The translations under genes and the position numbers were made by a program. From positions 3,410,001 to 3,474,000 of the forward strand of contig OZ017749.1 in assembly GCA_963969365.1 (NCBI GenBank): a stretch of DNA of 64,000 nt, written 5' to 3'. Below, piece after piece: positions 11,901 to 22,300 of this stretch. The notes beneath the pieces are model-generated. The model did not search any database and was not told the origin of the DNA. It saw only the letters and a program-made list of their open reading frames with translations. Each line of letters begins with the position of its first letter. Position 1 is the first letter of the stretch. This stretch comes from Asterochloris sp. CNOR1 (Eukaryota > Chlorophyta > Trebouxiophyceae > Trebouxiales > Trebouxiaceae).

Positions 11901-14616
11901 CTCCCCACCACCTGCTGAGTTTTGTGTCACTGCACCCTCCATGTCCTGCAACAGACAGGGCGCTAGCAAGCCTGCAGTGGCCCAACAGCGCCCTTTCCAC
12001 ACCACCTGCTGAACTCTATATCACTGCGCCCTGCAGGACGGAGCCAAGGGGGCCAAGGCCGTCCCCATGGGCAGGGCTAATCCCACGCGTCGTGCGCAGG
12101 CGGTCACCCCAGAAGACAGCAGCGAGGAGGAGGAGGAGGCAGCCCCTGAGGAGGCTGCGGCAGCTGTGGAGAGCGACGAGGAGGATGAGATGCCGGTGGC
12201 CAAGCGCCCCAGATCCGCAGGTCTGTGTTCATGAGCTTGTGTGGCGGCGGGGACCGTTCCCCGATGGCTGTCGAACCAGGGCTGCCTGCTGGGTGCAGCA
12301 TATGGCAGGGCAGACCCAAGCTGCCTGTAACCAAGCGCACCAAATGTTTAGGTCAAGTGACAGCGTCCCATGAAGGGCTTCCCGCATGTGCACTGCTGGC
12401 TTCCATCCGTGCTATAGGGGTGCTGTGGGGTGCTTACATAATGTGGGCTTTCATAAAGAGATTACAAAGCCTGCTCGCAGGACACTCCAATTACAGGGTC
12501 AAGGCAGTCTGCAGTGAAGACATCTGACCTGCAGGTGCCCAGCGCAGGACCATACTGGACGAGAGTGATGAGGAAGACTATGAGCCGCCACCGGCCATGG
12601 CAGGTGGGGATGGCAGTGCCAGCTGGAGACTGCAGCATAACAGTGGCAAAACGCTGACAAATGTGTACACAAGCACAGGTGTGCTGGTTGAGACTGGCAG
12701 TGCCTGCTAGCCATGGTGGCCCTGCCTCAACCCCTACAGTCACTGCTGTGACGCAGAACCTCGTGAATTTTACTTGGAACGCCACTCTGCTTGGGCTGAG
12801 CGCATGGCCTGGTTATTGCAGCCGATGACTGTGAGCCATATGTTGCATGCTGCTCTGCAATGCAAGCCGGGGCTGCCGCCCCCCATGGCCCCCCTCCCCC
12901 CCCCCCCCCCCCGGTGCAGCTGGCCCGAGTGCATGTCTGCACGGCTGTGGGAATGCTGGACGCCCTGAGCTGGAGGCAGCCATGTCAACATTCGTTGTCT
13001 GCGGCTTGCAGCTCCTGAAGTGAAGCCCAAAAGGGCCAGCGGCTCCAAGATGTCAGCTGCACAGCCTCCCGCCAAGAAGAAAGGGAGCAAGGCATCCAAG
13101 CGTAGCGAGGGAGAGATGTTAGAGGATGACGTGGTGGTGGAAATGGACGTCGATGAGGAGGAGGGTGGGTTTGCCTGTGACGTTGATACATGTGGAGATA
13201 GTTGCTTGTTGCACTATGATCCCATGAGATTGAAGGGTGGGCTTTCAGGTCTGCACAGAAGCTGCTCAGGGCAGGCAATGGGCTGTCCAGAGGCCACCTG
13301 ACGTGTCAGCTTTCAAGGGCATGGCGCAGGGGCAGCCTGTTTCACACACTGTGGGCTGGTTGTTGCAATTTGGCCTCTTCTCCAACGCATGCCTCAGTGG
13401 TGCATTTAATCAAGCGCTGTGGTGAACGTCTACCCTGCTGGTGTCATGTATCTACGATGTAAACCTGAAGCTGCATGGCGTTGTGGTGCAGCTGCGGAGT
13501 CACTGCCTGTGAGGAGAAAGACAAAGCGGGCGGAGGCGCCAGCACCCAAGCCAGGCACTGTCAAGGCTGGAGAAATCGCAAGTGAGTCGTGGGCATAGCT
13601 TGGGGTGTAGCCTTAGCAAGGGCTGGATGTTGTCTCATTCTACACCAGGCCAGGGTCATGTTACCTGGCAGCCGTCCAGAGCCTGTTCAGGCATTAGGTT
13701 GTGTGCCACTAGTCTGCACTGGCTCTGACCACCAGCAGCCCAACAAGTTCGATGCTGCACCTGGCATCATGCTTACTCAGCTATCTGCAAAGCAAGGGTT
13801 AGGGCTGGTCAATTGAACACAAACTTGACCCCCCCACTTTTGCACTGCGGCTGATCAGTGGCAGCAATTTACTCTGTTTGCACCTTCATTTCTGACCTGC
13901 CCGCGCACTGCAACTGGCAAGCGGCCTGGCACACCATTGCCCAGTCCATCAGATGGTTCTGCCCTGGCCCGCGCTGCTGCACTCAAACACCCTTTCTCCA
14001 GCGTGTCTGCACCTTGCAACCTGACCTACATGACAACACGATATATATATATATATATACTAGCGACCTGGAATAGCACTGCTCATGCCTTGAGACTTAC
14101 CTGCCCTGGCCTGCAGCTGGCAAGCGGCGCAAGGTCACGCGCGAGACGTACAATGACAAGGGCGAGGAAGTGACTGAGGAGGTTTGGGAGGATGCAGATG
14201 GGCCCGATCAGGGCGATGCCCAGGGTGCCACAGCATCTGCAGGCTCGGGTGCTCTGCCAGCCACGCCTAGCCAAGCGAAGGCTGTGGCAGAGGGTGGTGC
14301 GAAGGCCAAACAAGGTGCGTGGGGCAGCCCTGCCTGCTTGGTGGTGCAATTGCATGTGCATGGTAGTGCAGGTTTGCAAAACCACGTCTGCCAGTTGCTT
14401 GTTGTGCCAGGTGCTTGGAATTCCAAACAAGTTCCATAGCATTTTATTCTTATCCAAAGTTGTGCAAACTGGTTTGCAGGAAGCCCTGCCAAGCCTGCAG
14501 CAAAGATTGCGCCACCCCCCACTAAGGGCAAGCCTGCCAGCGGGGGCGCAAAGAAGGGCAAGAATGTCCAGATAGCAGGGCAGAAAGGCATAGCATCCTT
14601 CTTTGGCAAGAAGTAA
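8981..14616 (+). CDS. POLD3: DNA polymerase delta subunit 3 (p66/Cdc27 family)
   Basis: POLD3 is the accessory subunit that ties DNA polymerase delta (and zeta) to PCNA. Thirteen exons join in phase to 559 residues: 8981-9040, 9116-9204, 9408-9570, 9942-10039, 10395-10558, 10860-10985, 11287-11435, 12037-12220, 12535-12603, 13012-13164, 13492-13581, 14117-14314 and 14480-14616. The N-terminus has the family core VTFKWLARRFSVPVNEAKQM and SGWTSQEPRRHVVHLV. The middle is acidic and Lys/Ala-rich, as in animals. KRRKVTRETYNDKGEEVTEE matches the conserved block before the tail. The protein ends in a canonical PIP box, QKGIASFFGKK. Exon 5 could alternatively start at 10368 in the same phase. Confidence 0.93.
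11840..12036 (+). repeat. About 96-bp tandem duplication in a POLD3 intron, next to the exon-8 acceptor
   Basis: The word tgtcctgcagcagacagggc near 11845 recurs with small changes near 11941, about 96 bp on. The following text (agcaagcctgcag... caacagcgcc... caccacctgctga) repeats too. The real acceptor, cactgcgccctgcag before 12037, is echoed by cactgcaccctcc in the upstream copy. The duplication therefore involves the splice-junction region. Confidence 0.75.
12896..12912 (+). repeat. Poly-C run (17 C)
   Basis: A homopolymer of 17 C within a POLD3 intron. Its length is likely to vary and to be error-prone in sequencing. Confidence 0.9.
14041..14059. repeat. AT dinucleotide microsatellite
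   Basis: Nine AT units plus one A lie in the POLD3 intron before exon 12. This is the only long AT run in an otherwise GC-rich window. Confidence 0.95.
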
Positions 14617-14693
14617 ACATGAGCGGTGAAGAAGCTGAACCCCGCCCACAATTTCATGATATTTTATGAAGCTGAAGTGGGAGGTGCTCAGGG

Positions 14694-14735
14694 TCTCTCT
14701 CTCTCTTTCTTGCTTTCTCTGTGTGTCTCTCATCT
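14694..14735 (+). repeat. CT-rich simple repeat in the POLD3 downstream region
   Basis: An imperfect (TC)n tract begins about 80 bp after the POLD3 stop codon and is probably in the 3' UTR or just beyond. Confidence 0.8.
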
Positions 14736-14800
14736 GACATCAATCATTCAGTACAACAAAGGGCTGCTTCGCCGGGTATGTTCAGTGCAATGAGCATGTT

Positions 14801-15268
14801 TCAGTGTGCAGTTGCTGCAGCCAGCAGGCTGAGAAGGCCAGAGCATATCCTCAGCCAGCTCTGGTGGGGGACCTGGGTCAATCCATCCTCAGATGTCAGC
14901 AGGGGGTATGCACGCAACATGGCAATTGCTACTTTGCCTGTGGCTAGGACTGGAGCCTGGCTTGCCACTGCCAGCAGCGCCACTGCACCAGCAGCAGCAG
15001 GAAACTCTGTCCAGTAAGGGTCAGACCTTACAACCACGGGGTGCTTTCTGAGCGTTCTCAATGCATTGCAGATGCTCTGATGAGATCTGACTTGCGCTGA
15101 GGGCTGCCTGTTGGCGCTGTGGCCATCAGAAGGTGGGCAACCACTTCTGCTTATGGCCGCCATCTCATCAGCAAGCTCCAGGCAGGCGGCTTGTTGAGAT
15201 CTGAGCAAGACCGTACCCACTGGATAATCAGTAGAGGTGTTCTGAAAGCTCTGAGCAGCTGTTCTCAA
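14801..15268 (-). CDS. Unrecognised small membrane-protein ORF
   Basis: A 155-codon minus-strand frame is open from an ATG at 15268 to a stop at 14801. Its second half looks like real protein: LRKHPVVVRSDPYWTEFP, then a hydrophobic stretch (AAAGAVALLAVASQAPVLAT), and near the end a second one (LLSLLAAATAH). The first half is less convincing and may contain an intron, so the true start is uncertain. It would be transcribed divergently from the mitochondrial-protein gene that starts at 15487. Small size with one or two membrane segments would suit an organelle membrane subunit, but I do not recognise the family. Confidence 0.35.
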   Translation of the reverse strand: MRTAAQSFQNTSTDYPVGTVLLRSQQAACLELADEMAAISRSGCPPSDGHSANRQPSAQVRSHQSICNALRTLRKHPVVVRSDPYWTEFPAAAGAVALLAVASQAPVLATGKVAIAMLRAYPLLTSEDGLTQVPHQSWLRICSGLLSLLAAATAH

Positions 15269-15486
15269 ACCTCAGCCACAGTTAAAACCTTTTGTAACTG
15301 GTGATCAGCTTAATACTAGGTGGGCAATTCTGCAGTGTGATGTGCGCCAAGTTGCAGTGTTAGCATCGAGGCCAGCCAGTATGGGTGTGGATTGCTTGTT
15401 GGACTGCTGGCTGCCTTATTGTGACATGTCATTAGCTTGAAATTCATCTTCCCTTCTGGCCCTGCATCTCACCAGACGCAGGCGGC

Positions 15487-16907
15487 ATGCTATCCAGAGC
15501 GAGGGCACTCCGGCATGTTGTGGCCAGCATCAGCAAGCTTGCTCCTGAAGTGATCCAGGGAGCTGAAGCCTGCAGCACATCATCATGCCCATGCAGCTGC
15601 AGGGAGGCATGGCTTCCCAGTACAGCATCGTCAGGGCATGGCTTTGCCACCCTGCCGCCAGATTATGCCCGCATGCGGCTGAATTATCCCAAGCGCAGGG
15701 CCCCAGTGCCTGGCACAGCAGTTCAGGAGGCACCAGATGAAGGTGGCACTCCCATACCTGCAAATCAGGCTACTCCCCTGCAAGGCGGCGCACGAGCAGG
15801 TGGGTCATCTCGATCGCTGATGGCATGGCAGGCCTGCTGCTGGCTGTGCTGTTTTGGTCGTCTGCTGTGCTACATCAAGAGCTTTGACAGCAGCATGTTG
15901 GGGCGCATGTCCAAGCTCTTGCTCAGCCGTGGCTTTCTGTCTGTTGCTGGTGTTCGGCCAGCAGGGGTTGGCAGCAACATGTGTTGCTCAGCTGGCAGGG
16001 GATCAGCCAGAAACTGCCGACATGGGCTTTCTGTGCTGCAGCCACTGCATGGATGTTCCCCTGGGAGCGCAGGCAGATGGGAGGCGAGGGCACCCCCTTG
16101 CGGACTTGGGAACGCCTGTACTGGGGCGTGTTCGTCATGGCTATAGCGCTCTACCTTTTCAGTCGCCTGCAAGCAGCGCCGGCAGAGGCCAAGGTAGGTG
16201 CTAGTGACAGCGCAAACTGACATGGATGACCGTTGGTGTGAAGACAGCCGAGGTGGGTGCTGCCTGCACAGGTGTTGCTGCTTGCTGTCACAGGCTACTT
16301 TCAAAGCCGTCGCCACATGCCTCAGCAAACTGAGCATCTCCAGCGGCGACTGAGCAACAGGCAAGTGCCCAGCCACATGGAGGTCTGCTTGAAAACAAGA
16401 CGCAATGCAGACATCTCAACTTGTGCTTGCAACTGTGGCTGGCTGCTGTCCAGGTGGATGAGGACAAGGAAGCAAAGAAGCTGGCGGCAGCCAGGGACAT
16501 GCTCGAGGGCCGCAGGCAGCATTTTGCAGAAGGCGAGGACGATCCCTTTGAGGGCATGTCGCCCCAGCAGATACAGCAGGTCATCGACTCTCAGAGGGCA
16601 GCGCTGGATGCGCAGAGGGAGAGCGAGAGGCAGGCACAGCGGGAGGCCAGTGCTTCTGATGACCCCTTTGACGTAAGGCTGGGGCTGCACTTCTCCTGTG
16701 CCGCTTTGGGCACAGCAATGCAGGCGTCTAGAAAGTGCTGTTGCCTGCAGTGTTGCACATGAGCATTGCTCTGCTGCTAAAATTGGCCCTTGCAAAGCTT
16801 GGCGACTTCTGATACAGATTTGTTTTCATTTGGTCCTGCAGGGACTTACACCTGAAGAAATCAATGAATATGTGGCCAAGCATGGCATGCCTAAGTGTTA
16901 CCAGTAG
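15487..16907 (+). CDS. Mitochondrial inner-membrane protein, possibly complex I NDUFB11/ESSS-like
   Basis: Four exons join in phase: 15487-15799, 16042-16193, 16454-16672 and 16842-16907, giving 249 residues. The N-terminus (MLSRARALRHVVASISK) is basic, amphipathic and lacks acidic residues at first, as in a mitochondrial presequence. A Pro-rich segment (NYPKRRAPVPG) follows. One membrane span is visible (RLYWGVFVMAIALYLFSRL, about residues 130-148), then a charged coiled-coil region with DPFEGMSPQQIQQVI and a GLTPEEINEYVAKHGMP tail. The layout of presequence, single span and charged tail ending near a GLPxx-like motif resembles NDUFB11/ESSS of respiratory complex I, but the match is weak and from memory. 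The gene model is firm; the name is not. Confidence 0.6.
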
Positions 16908-17001
16908 AGTTGACAGCCTAGAAACTGCTGCAAGGGTCCCTTGAGCTACTACTGCAGCTTCCTTCTCAGCCTAGACCACACAGTTTTGCTGCCGAACTTT
17001 C

Positions 17002-18300
17002 TCATGCATACCCTGTACTGGACCAACCCTTCTTCTGAAGCTCCAGCCGAATGGCCTGCATGCCAGGCTCCCCCGTCAGCTGGATTTCCTGACATGCTGG
17101 CAATCCCCTTCCAAACCTCCAGCTACCTTGATTCTCTTGCGGTTTATGTCAAAGTCACTGTCACCAATCCTGGAGGCACTTCTGTACTCAACCTCGCTGT
17201 TCCTGTCAGCAGGGAACCTGCAGACCAGCAGCAAACAGCTGGACCTGCGACGTAGGCAAGCAGGTCCAACACAGGCCCAGCAAGGTCGTCAACATGCAGG
17301 CATACTGCCATGACTGCTTTGCTGTGCTCTTCCCTCCTGTCTCACCAGAATTCGACGTCATCTGTGAAACCAAAAGTTGGCGACTGCAGGACAGCAGCAA
17401 CAAGCTTGCTCACCAGCTTCATGTGCAGCAGCAAGTCACAAGATGGGGAGGCTGAGCGTGCTGTGATCTCATTTATGTGTTTCAAGCCTCAGAAGCCTCT
17501 GCTGCTGACCTCGCAGCCCGAGAAAGCAATGTAGACCAGATGTAGGCCCCACCTTGTACTCTACATAGAGGTAGTCAGGCTCCTGCTTGATGATCTTGGG
17601 CTCGAATCTGTCTGGCTTGAGTGCACTGACCTGCAGCAACCAGTGCCTTGTCCCTGGAGAAAGGTGCACATTGCAGCACCTACACTGGATGGCATAAGGG
17701 AGCTCACCACAGAAACCAGTTCCTGCATGGCCTTTTCCCGGCTGGCAGGGTTCTTCCTGCCACGCCCTGCAGCGACATGGCATGGCTTCAGCCTGTACAC
17801 TGGGCTGCAAAGGACCCCAGCAGGCATTGAGTCTTCACCTGGTATCGGGTTGTATGTCAGGGGCGGCACATAGTGATTATCTCGCTGATTAGCTTCCTCG
17901 CTGGTGCTGATGCAGTTTGGGCTGCCCATGCAGCCAGGAAGCTGTCAAAGCCCTGCCTGCTGGTGGCAGCAAAATGTTGAGAGCCTGCAGCGTACCTGGT
18001 CGGGCACAGAGCGAGACCCTTCACACCGTACTGTTCTGATACACCCAGGTTTGAGGGCCTGGGAGCCTCTCCAAATGAAAAGAGGCTGCCCAGCACGCTG
18101 ACATTGACAGATCCCAGCAGCAATTCCCTGCATGCAGCACAGCAGTAGTCAGCACGCTTTCCATCAGGCGCAGCGGATGATGTGCCTCACCTCCTGCTCA
18201 TATCACTGGCTCTGCAGACCGTTGGCCTGATGCGATTGGCCTGCCTCTGACAACCCCAGGCGCAAGGCAGGCCAGTGGCATTCAACAGCTGCGCGGACAT
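17002..18300 (-). CDS. DUF1499 family protein, probably plastid-targeted
   Basis: Eight exons join in phase: 18191-18300, 17996-18127, 17839-17921, 17708-17766, 17553-17630, 17346-17383, 17127-17217 and 17002-17055, giving 214 residues. The start at 18300 gives a basic, hydroxylated N-terminus suited to a plastid transit peptide, followed by RRELLLGSVNVSVLGSLFSF, which could be a lumenal-targeting or membrane segment. The DUF1499 core is clear: LALCPTSPNCISTSEE, RKNPASREKAMQELV, DYLYVEYKSPTFGFTDDVEF, VEYRSASRIGDSDFDINRKR and IRLELQKKGW. Plant members are chloroplast proteins of unknown biochemical role. It ends 94 bp from the convergent gene that stops at 16907, so the two 3' UTRs must be short or overlap. 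Confidence 0.9.
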
Positions 18301-19378
18301 TGTGGCAGTGGCAGTTTCATTTAAGACCTAAAACTCTGCCTGACAGTCTATAGTCTGCATCCAGCGAAGAGAAAGAGCTATCAAGTCATCATCCCGTTCA
18401 CCTTGTGCATGGCCTCTGGCCGTACACGCATGCAACTCAGTCCAGGAAACGAGTGTGATGTAGATCATGCCTGACCAGATACTTGCAGGAAAGGACTCTC
18501 CCCCGCCTGGCTAACGGCGTGATTTGCTGACGCGTTTTCCACACTGGGGTGACTTTCAGCTGCGCAGCCCCAGGCCGCATCACTGATACTGCCCGGAGGG
18601 CTCAACATCTCCGAGGGCAAAGCCAGAAGGCTTACAGCCCGATTTGGAGATGTGTTGCAGGGAGGCACCTCAGGCTAGCTTTGCTTGTGAACAGCAGTGC
18701 CACCAAGCCTCCCTAGAGATCCTGGCGGCAGCAGGGGCCAGACTGAGCGACCCGGGGACCATGTGCACTGGCGGCACCGGCTAGGGTCCAAGGAGCCGCC
18801 CATCATGCAGCTGCACCAGATGGACTGCAGGGAGCAGAGCGGGTATTGGTGATCTGCTAAAGGTCTGCCTGGCACGGGTCTAGGTCCAGGCCAAGGGGAT
18901 GATGCTGTGCATGCCTGCAGACTGCGGGCAGGTTGATGTGTCCATGTATAGGCCATCTGAGTGCAAGGGACCCCTCTCATTGCAGGCTCCCTGCAGCTTC
19001 CTGCCTGCACACTACTGGTTCATGATTGTCCACCTGTAAGAGCATGCTGACAGGTGCCTAGCACAGCACTACCAGTCGCATACTTGCATGCTGCTCTTCT
19101 TTGTTGTGCAGGGACTGTTGCTGTTGGGCTTTGACCAGTTGTGATGTAAGTGTGTTTGTCAGCCCAATTCAAACATGATCTGAGATGTTGCAACCCTATG
19201 CTTGTGCAACACTAATGTCAGGAGAAGACATATTGCAGATGGTTCTGAATGCAATGTACGGCTGTCAAAGGGCCTCAATCTGATGAAAGAAAGCATTTGG
19301 GGAGACCTCAGCTGAGCCCGCGCACTGCTTATGCTCAGGGAGATCACTGTGGGACTCATGCACGGTAAAGGGGGGGTG
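18301..19378. other. Intergenic stretch with no convincing gene
   Basis: It lies between the start of the DUF1499 gene and the end of PRPF31, both on the minus strand. Open frames on either strand (for example minus 18465-18668 and 18675-19010) have arginine- and serine-rich shadow-like composition and no recognisable motif. It probably holds the DUF1499 promoter and the PRPF31 3' UTR. Confidence 0.5.
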
Positions 19379-22300
19379 TCACATTCTCGGCTGTGACTTG
19401 ACGCTCTTGAATCCCCCATACTCTGAGAAGTAGCTCTCTGTCCCAGACTTGAGGAGCGCATCATTGGCCTCCTGGTCGTTCAGCCCCTGCTTGAGCTCAA
19501 AGCCCTGCATGAGAACAGAGAGGTCAACAACCTGCGCAATCTAGCATGGGCTGCAGCAATGCTGCTGACTTCAGCAGGCCTACAGGCAGCACAGCCAAAT
19601 GCGGGCCAGCTTGCCCATCACAAGCCGCTTACACACAGCCCAGACTTGCATCTGCAGCACTGCTGTCCGGCGCGCCAACACCTTCAAGAAGTTCACACCA
19701 CTGAGGTGCACAGGAAGTCAACTGCAGGGCGCAGCAGGATGCCAGCATGCAGCACAATCTGTTTGACAGCTCCTCAGACGCTCTCCCTCCGCTCCTTCAG
19801 TCTGACAGCCCCCTGGCGGGCCAGCAGGGGTGCACATGCGCAGCACAGCTTGCAACAGCCTGCCCTTCCTCCAGCAAGCCGCTCACACACAGCCCGACCT
19901 TCCTTCTTCCCTGCCATTAAATCTCACCTGGACGGGTGTGAATGCCAACGACGCCAATCCTGAGGTCTGCAACCCTGATTTGTAGCCTGCCTGCTTGGCA
20001 TACTTCTTGGCTGTCTTGGCGCTCATCTTCTGCTTCTGCTCGCGAGCCGCCACCCTCAGCCTGCCTGAGCCCTCCTTGCCCAGCATGCCCAGGCCTACAG
20101 TATCCTCCCCGTCCATGTACTCCTCCTCTGGCTGGTTGAAGTTCATGCGGTTGGCTGCCTTGCGAACATCTGTCAGGCCATAGCGCTCCCGCATCTTTCG
20201 CAGCCTGTGGGAAGGCAGGGTGCATTGCAACAAGGGTATTCAACATACTTGAGGTGGGAGTCAGAGGGGTCACAACATTGTACACCCTCCAGTCAAAGAG
20301 AGACAGGCTGTGTGGGCATCCATGCAGTTGCCCGCCCTGCACGTGTCAGTGAGGCTGTGTCACTCCCACATGTTGGCAGCCTGCAGGCAGACTGCTTGCT
20401 GCACTTCCAGCTGCAGCTGGAGGGAGCAGGGTGCTTTGGGCCATGTTCAGCATACATGCATGTGGCATCGCAAGTTACAGCAGTCCCTGCTGGGAGGCCG
20501 ACACTTCCAGGAGGCGTTTTGAGCCTGCAGGCCAGATGCTGCGTTACAGTGCAGCCAGGCTGCTGCGGGGCTCCCTGGCTGTGCTGCAAAGAGAGGTGGC
20601 AGACAGCAGGGCGCGGTGTGGGCCACAGTACCACCTGGCACACTGCATCTGTGCAGGCGCGGCTGCCCAGCAACATGCTTGTGCAGTCTCCCAGCATGCG
20701 AAGTACCCCGAAACATGCACAGGGGCCAGCGCCCCAGATGCGATGCCAGTGCACCTGTGCCTGTCACCCTGCTTCTGCGGTGTCGGAGCTGCTCAGCAGA
20801 AGTCGTCTGCTGCCCTCCCTCCCCCAGTTCCCCCAAAGGCAGGCGTCAGCAGCTTTGTCAACCTGCGCAAGCCTGCATGGACCACAAAGTGCGCATGATG
20901 CAAAGTGAGAGGCAGACCTGCGCCCGCCTCGCCGCTTCTTGGGCTCCATGTCTGGCACCGGCAGCACCCGCGTCTGCTTTGCGGGCGCTGGCTCCTGCCA
21001 CTTGGCAATCACCTTCTTGATGGCCTCCTGCAGCCGGCAATGTACAATTACGGTACATTACACATATACATGGCCAGTGCAGTAGTACAGTGCAGTAGAC
21101 AGTCTGGGCCACAGCAGACAGACGCTTCCTGCCCTGCAAACCCTGCCAGCAAGGCTGCAGCCTTTAACGCCTTGTTGCAGGCAAAGCAAATCTCTGCTAT
21201 TTGTTTGTCTGACGGCATACCGCAGAGAGGCTAATGCAGCAAGTCTCCGCTGTCAGGCCCATCAGCATCCTTTCAACATGCACATGATGATAGCAGCATG
21301 GCAATTTCAGCCAGCAGGCTGCAGGCCCCCTGACCGCAGCAGCAGCAGCGATGCCTGCCATGCTCACGTCTCCTGCTGGCCAGCCCAAGACAAACTGCCA
21401 GCTTCACAGGAAGGATCCTAAGGCTCATGCGTGAGGTGCTGCTGCTCAGGTTCATCTTGTTACCAGCCTCGCCTATCAGGTCCTGCCTGTATGTGTCCAC
21501 CCTTGCCAGCCACATCCACTGCCTACCCTCTGAACTGGTCTTTTGGGCTGCGTTCAGGCGACACAGACTCCCGAAGGCAGTGCAGTGCTCATGCATAGGC
21601 CCCTGCTGATAGGATGCAGTTGCAGGGCACCTTTCTGGCACCAAACTTGTGATCCACCCTGCTGCTGATGCAGGACAAGGTCTTGGCAAGGGCTGCCTAC
21701 CTTCATCTGCTGCCCAGCCCCGCCGCTTGGGTCCTGCCCATACGCATCCATCCTTGCCAGCAGGGTGCACTTGCTGCCCACCACCTTTGCAGCCTTCTTC
21801 CTGAAGGCGGGCGGCGTCTGCTGCACAATGTCGGACTGGAAGACAAAGCCCTGGTGGGGCTGCACTGAGGCCGTGGAGTACCCTGCCAGATTCTTGCGCT
21901 TGGCACCCAACACCTGCAGTCGTGAGGGACAGAGGTGGCCACAGCAAGGTCGGCTGCAGTGGCATGGTCAAACACCTACCATGAGCAGGGCAGGCTGCTG
22001 CAGCTGGGCACCGGCAAGCAGCAGTAGTGCGCCGCTGTGCTGCTCTTGGGGTCCTAAGCATGGCATACTGAGGGGCTTTGCTTGGGGTCACTGCCACAAA
22101 GCATGCCATGTCCTGCCCAATAAGGGGGCACATTGCAAGCGTGTCATGGACTCAGGCATGTGCACAAGCTGCACCTAAGGGCGTCGGGCACCAGCCCGCA
22201 AGCATTTCCACAACCCGTGCAGCCATCTGTGCAGGCCATGTCAGGGTGCCCAGAGCCCAGACAGAGATTTGAGTATGATGTTGCACATTACAAGACGCAG

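Noticed and set aside
20207-20908. 233-codon open frame on the plus strand
   Set aside because: It lies over a PRPF31 intron and exon, antisense, with Cys/His/Ser-rich shadow composition and no motif.
21273-22133. 286-codon open frame on the minus strand
   Set aside because: It runs through PRPF31 introns and out of frame over exon 21701-21913; the true exon is in another frame.
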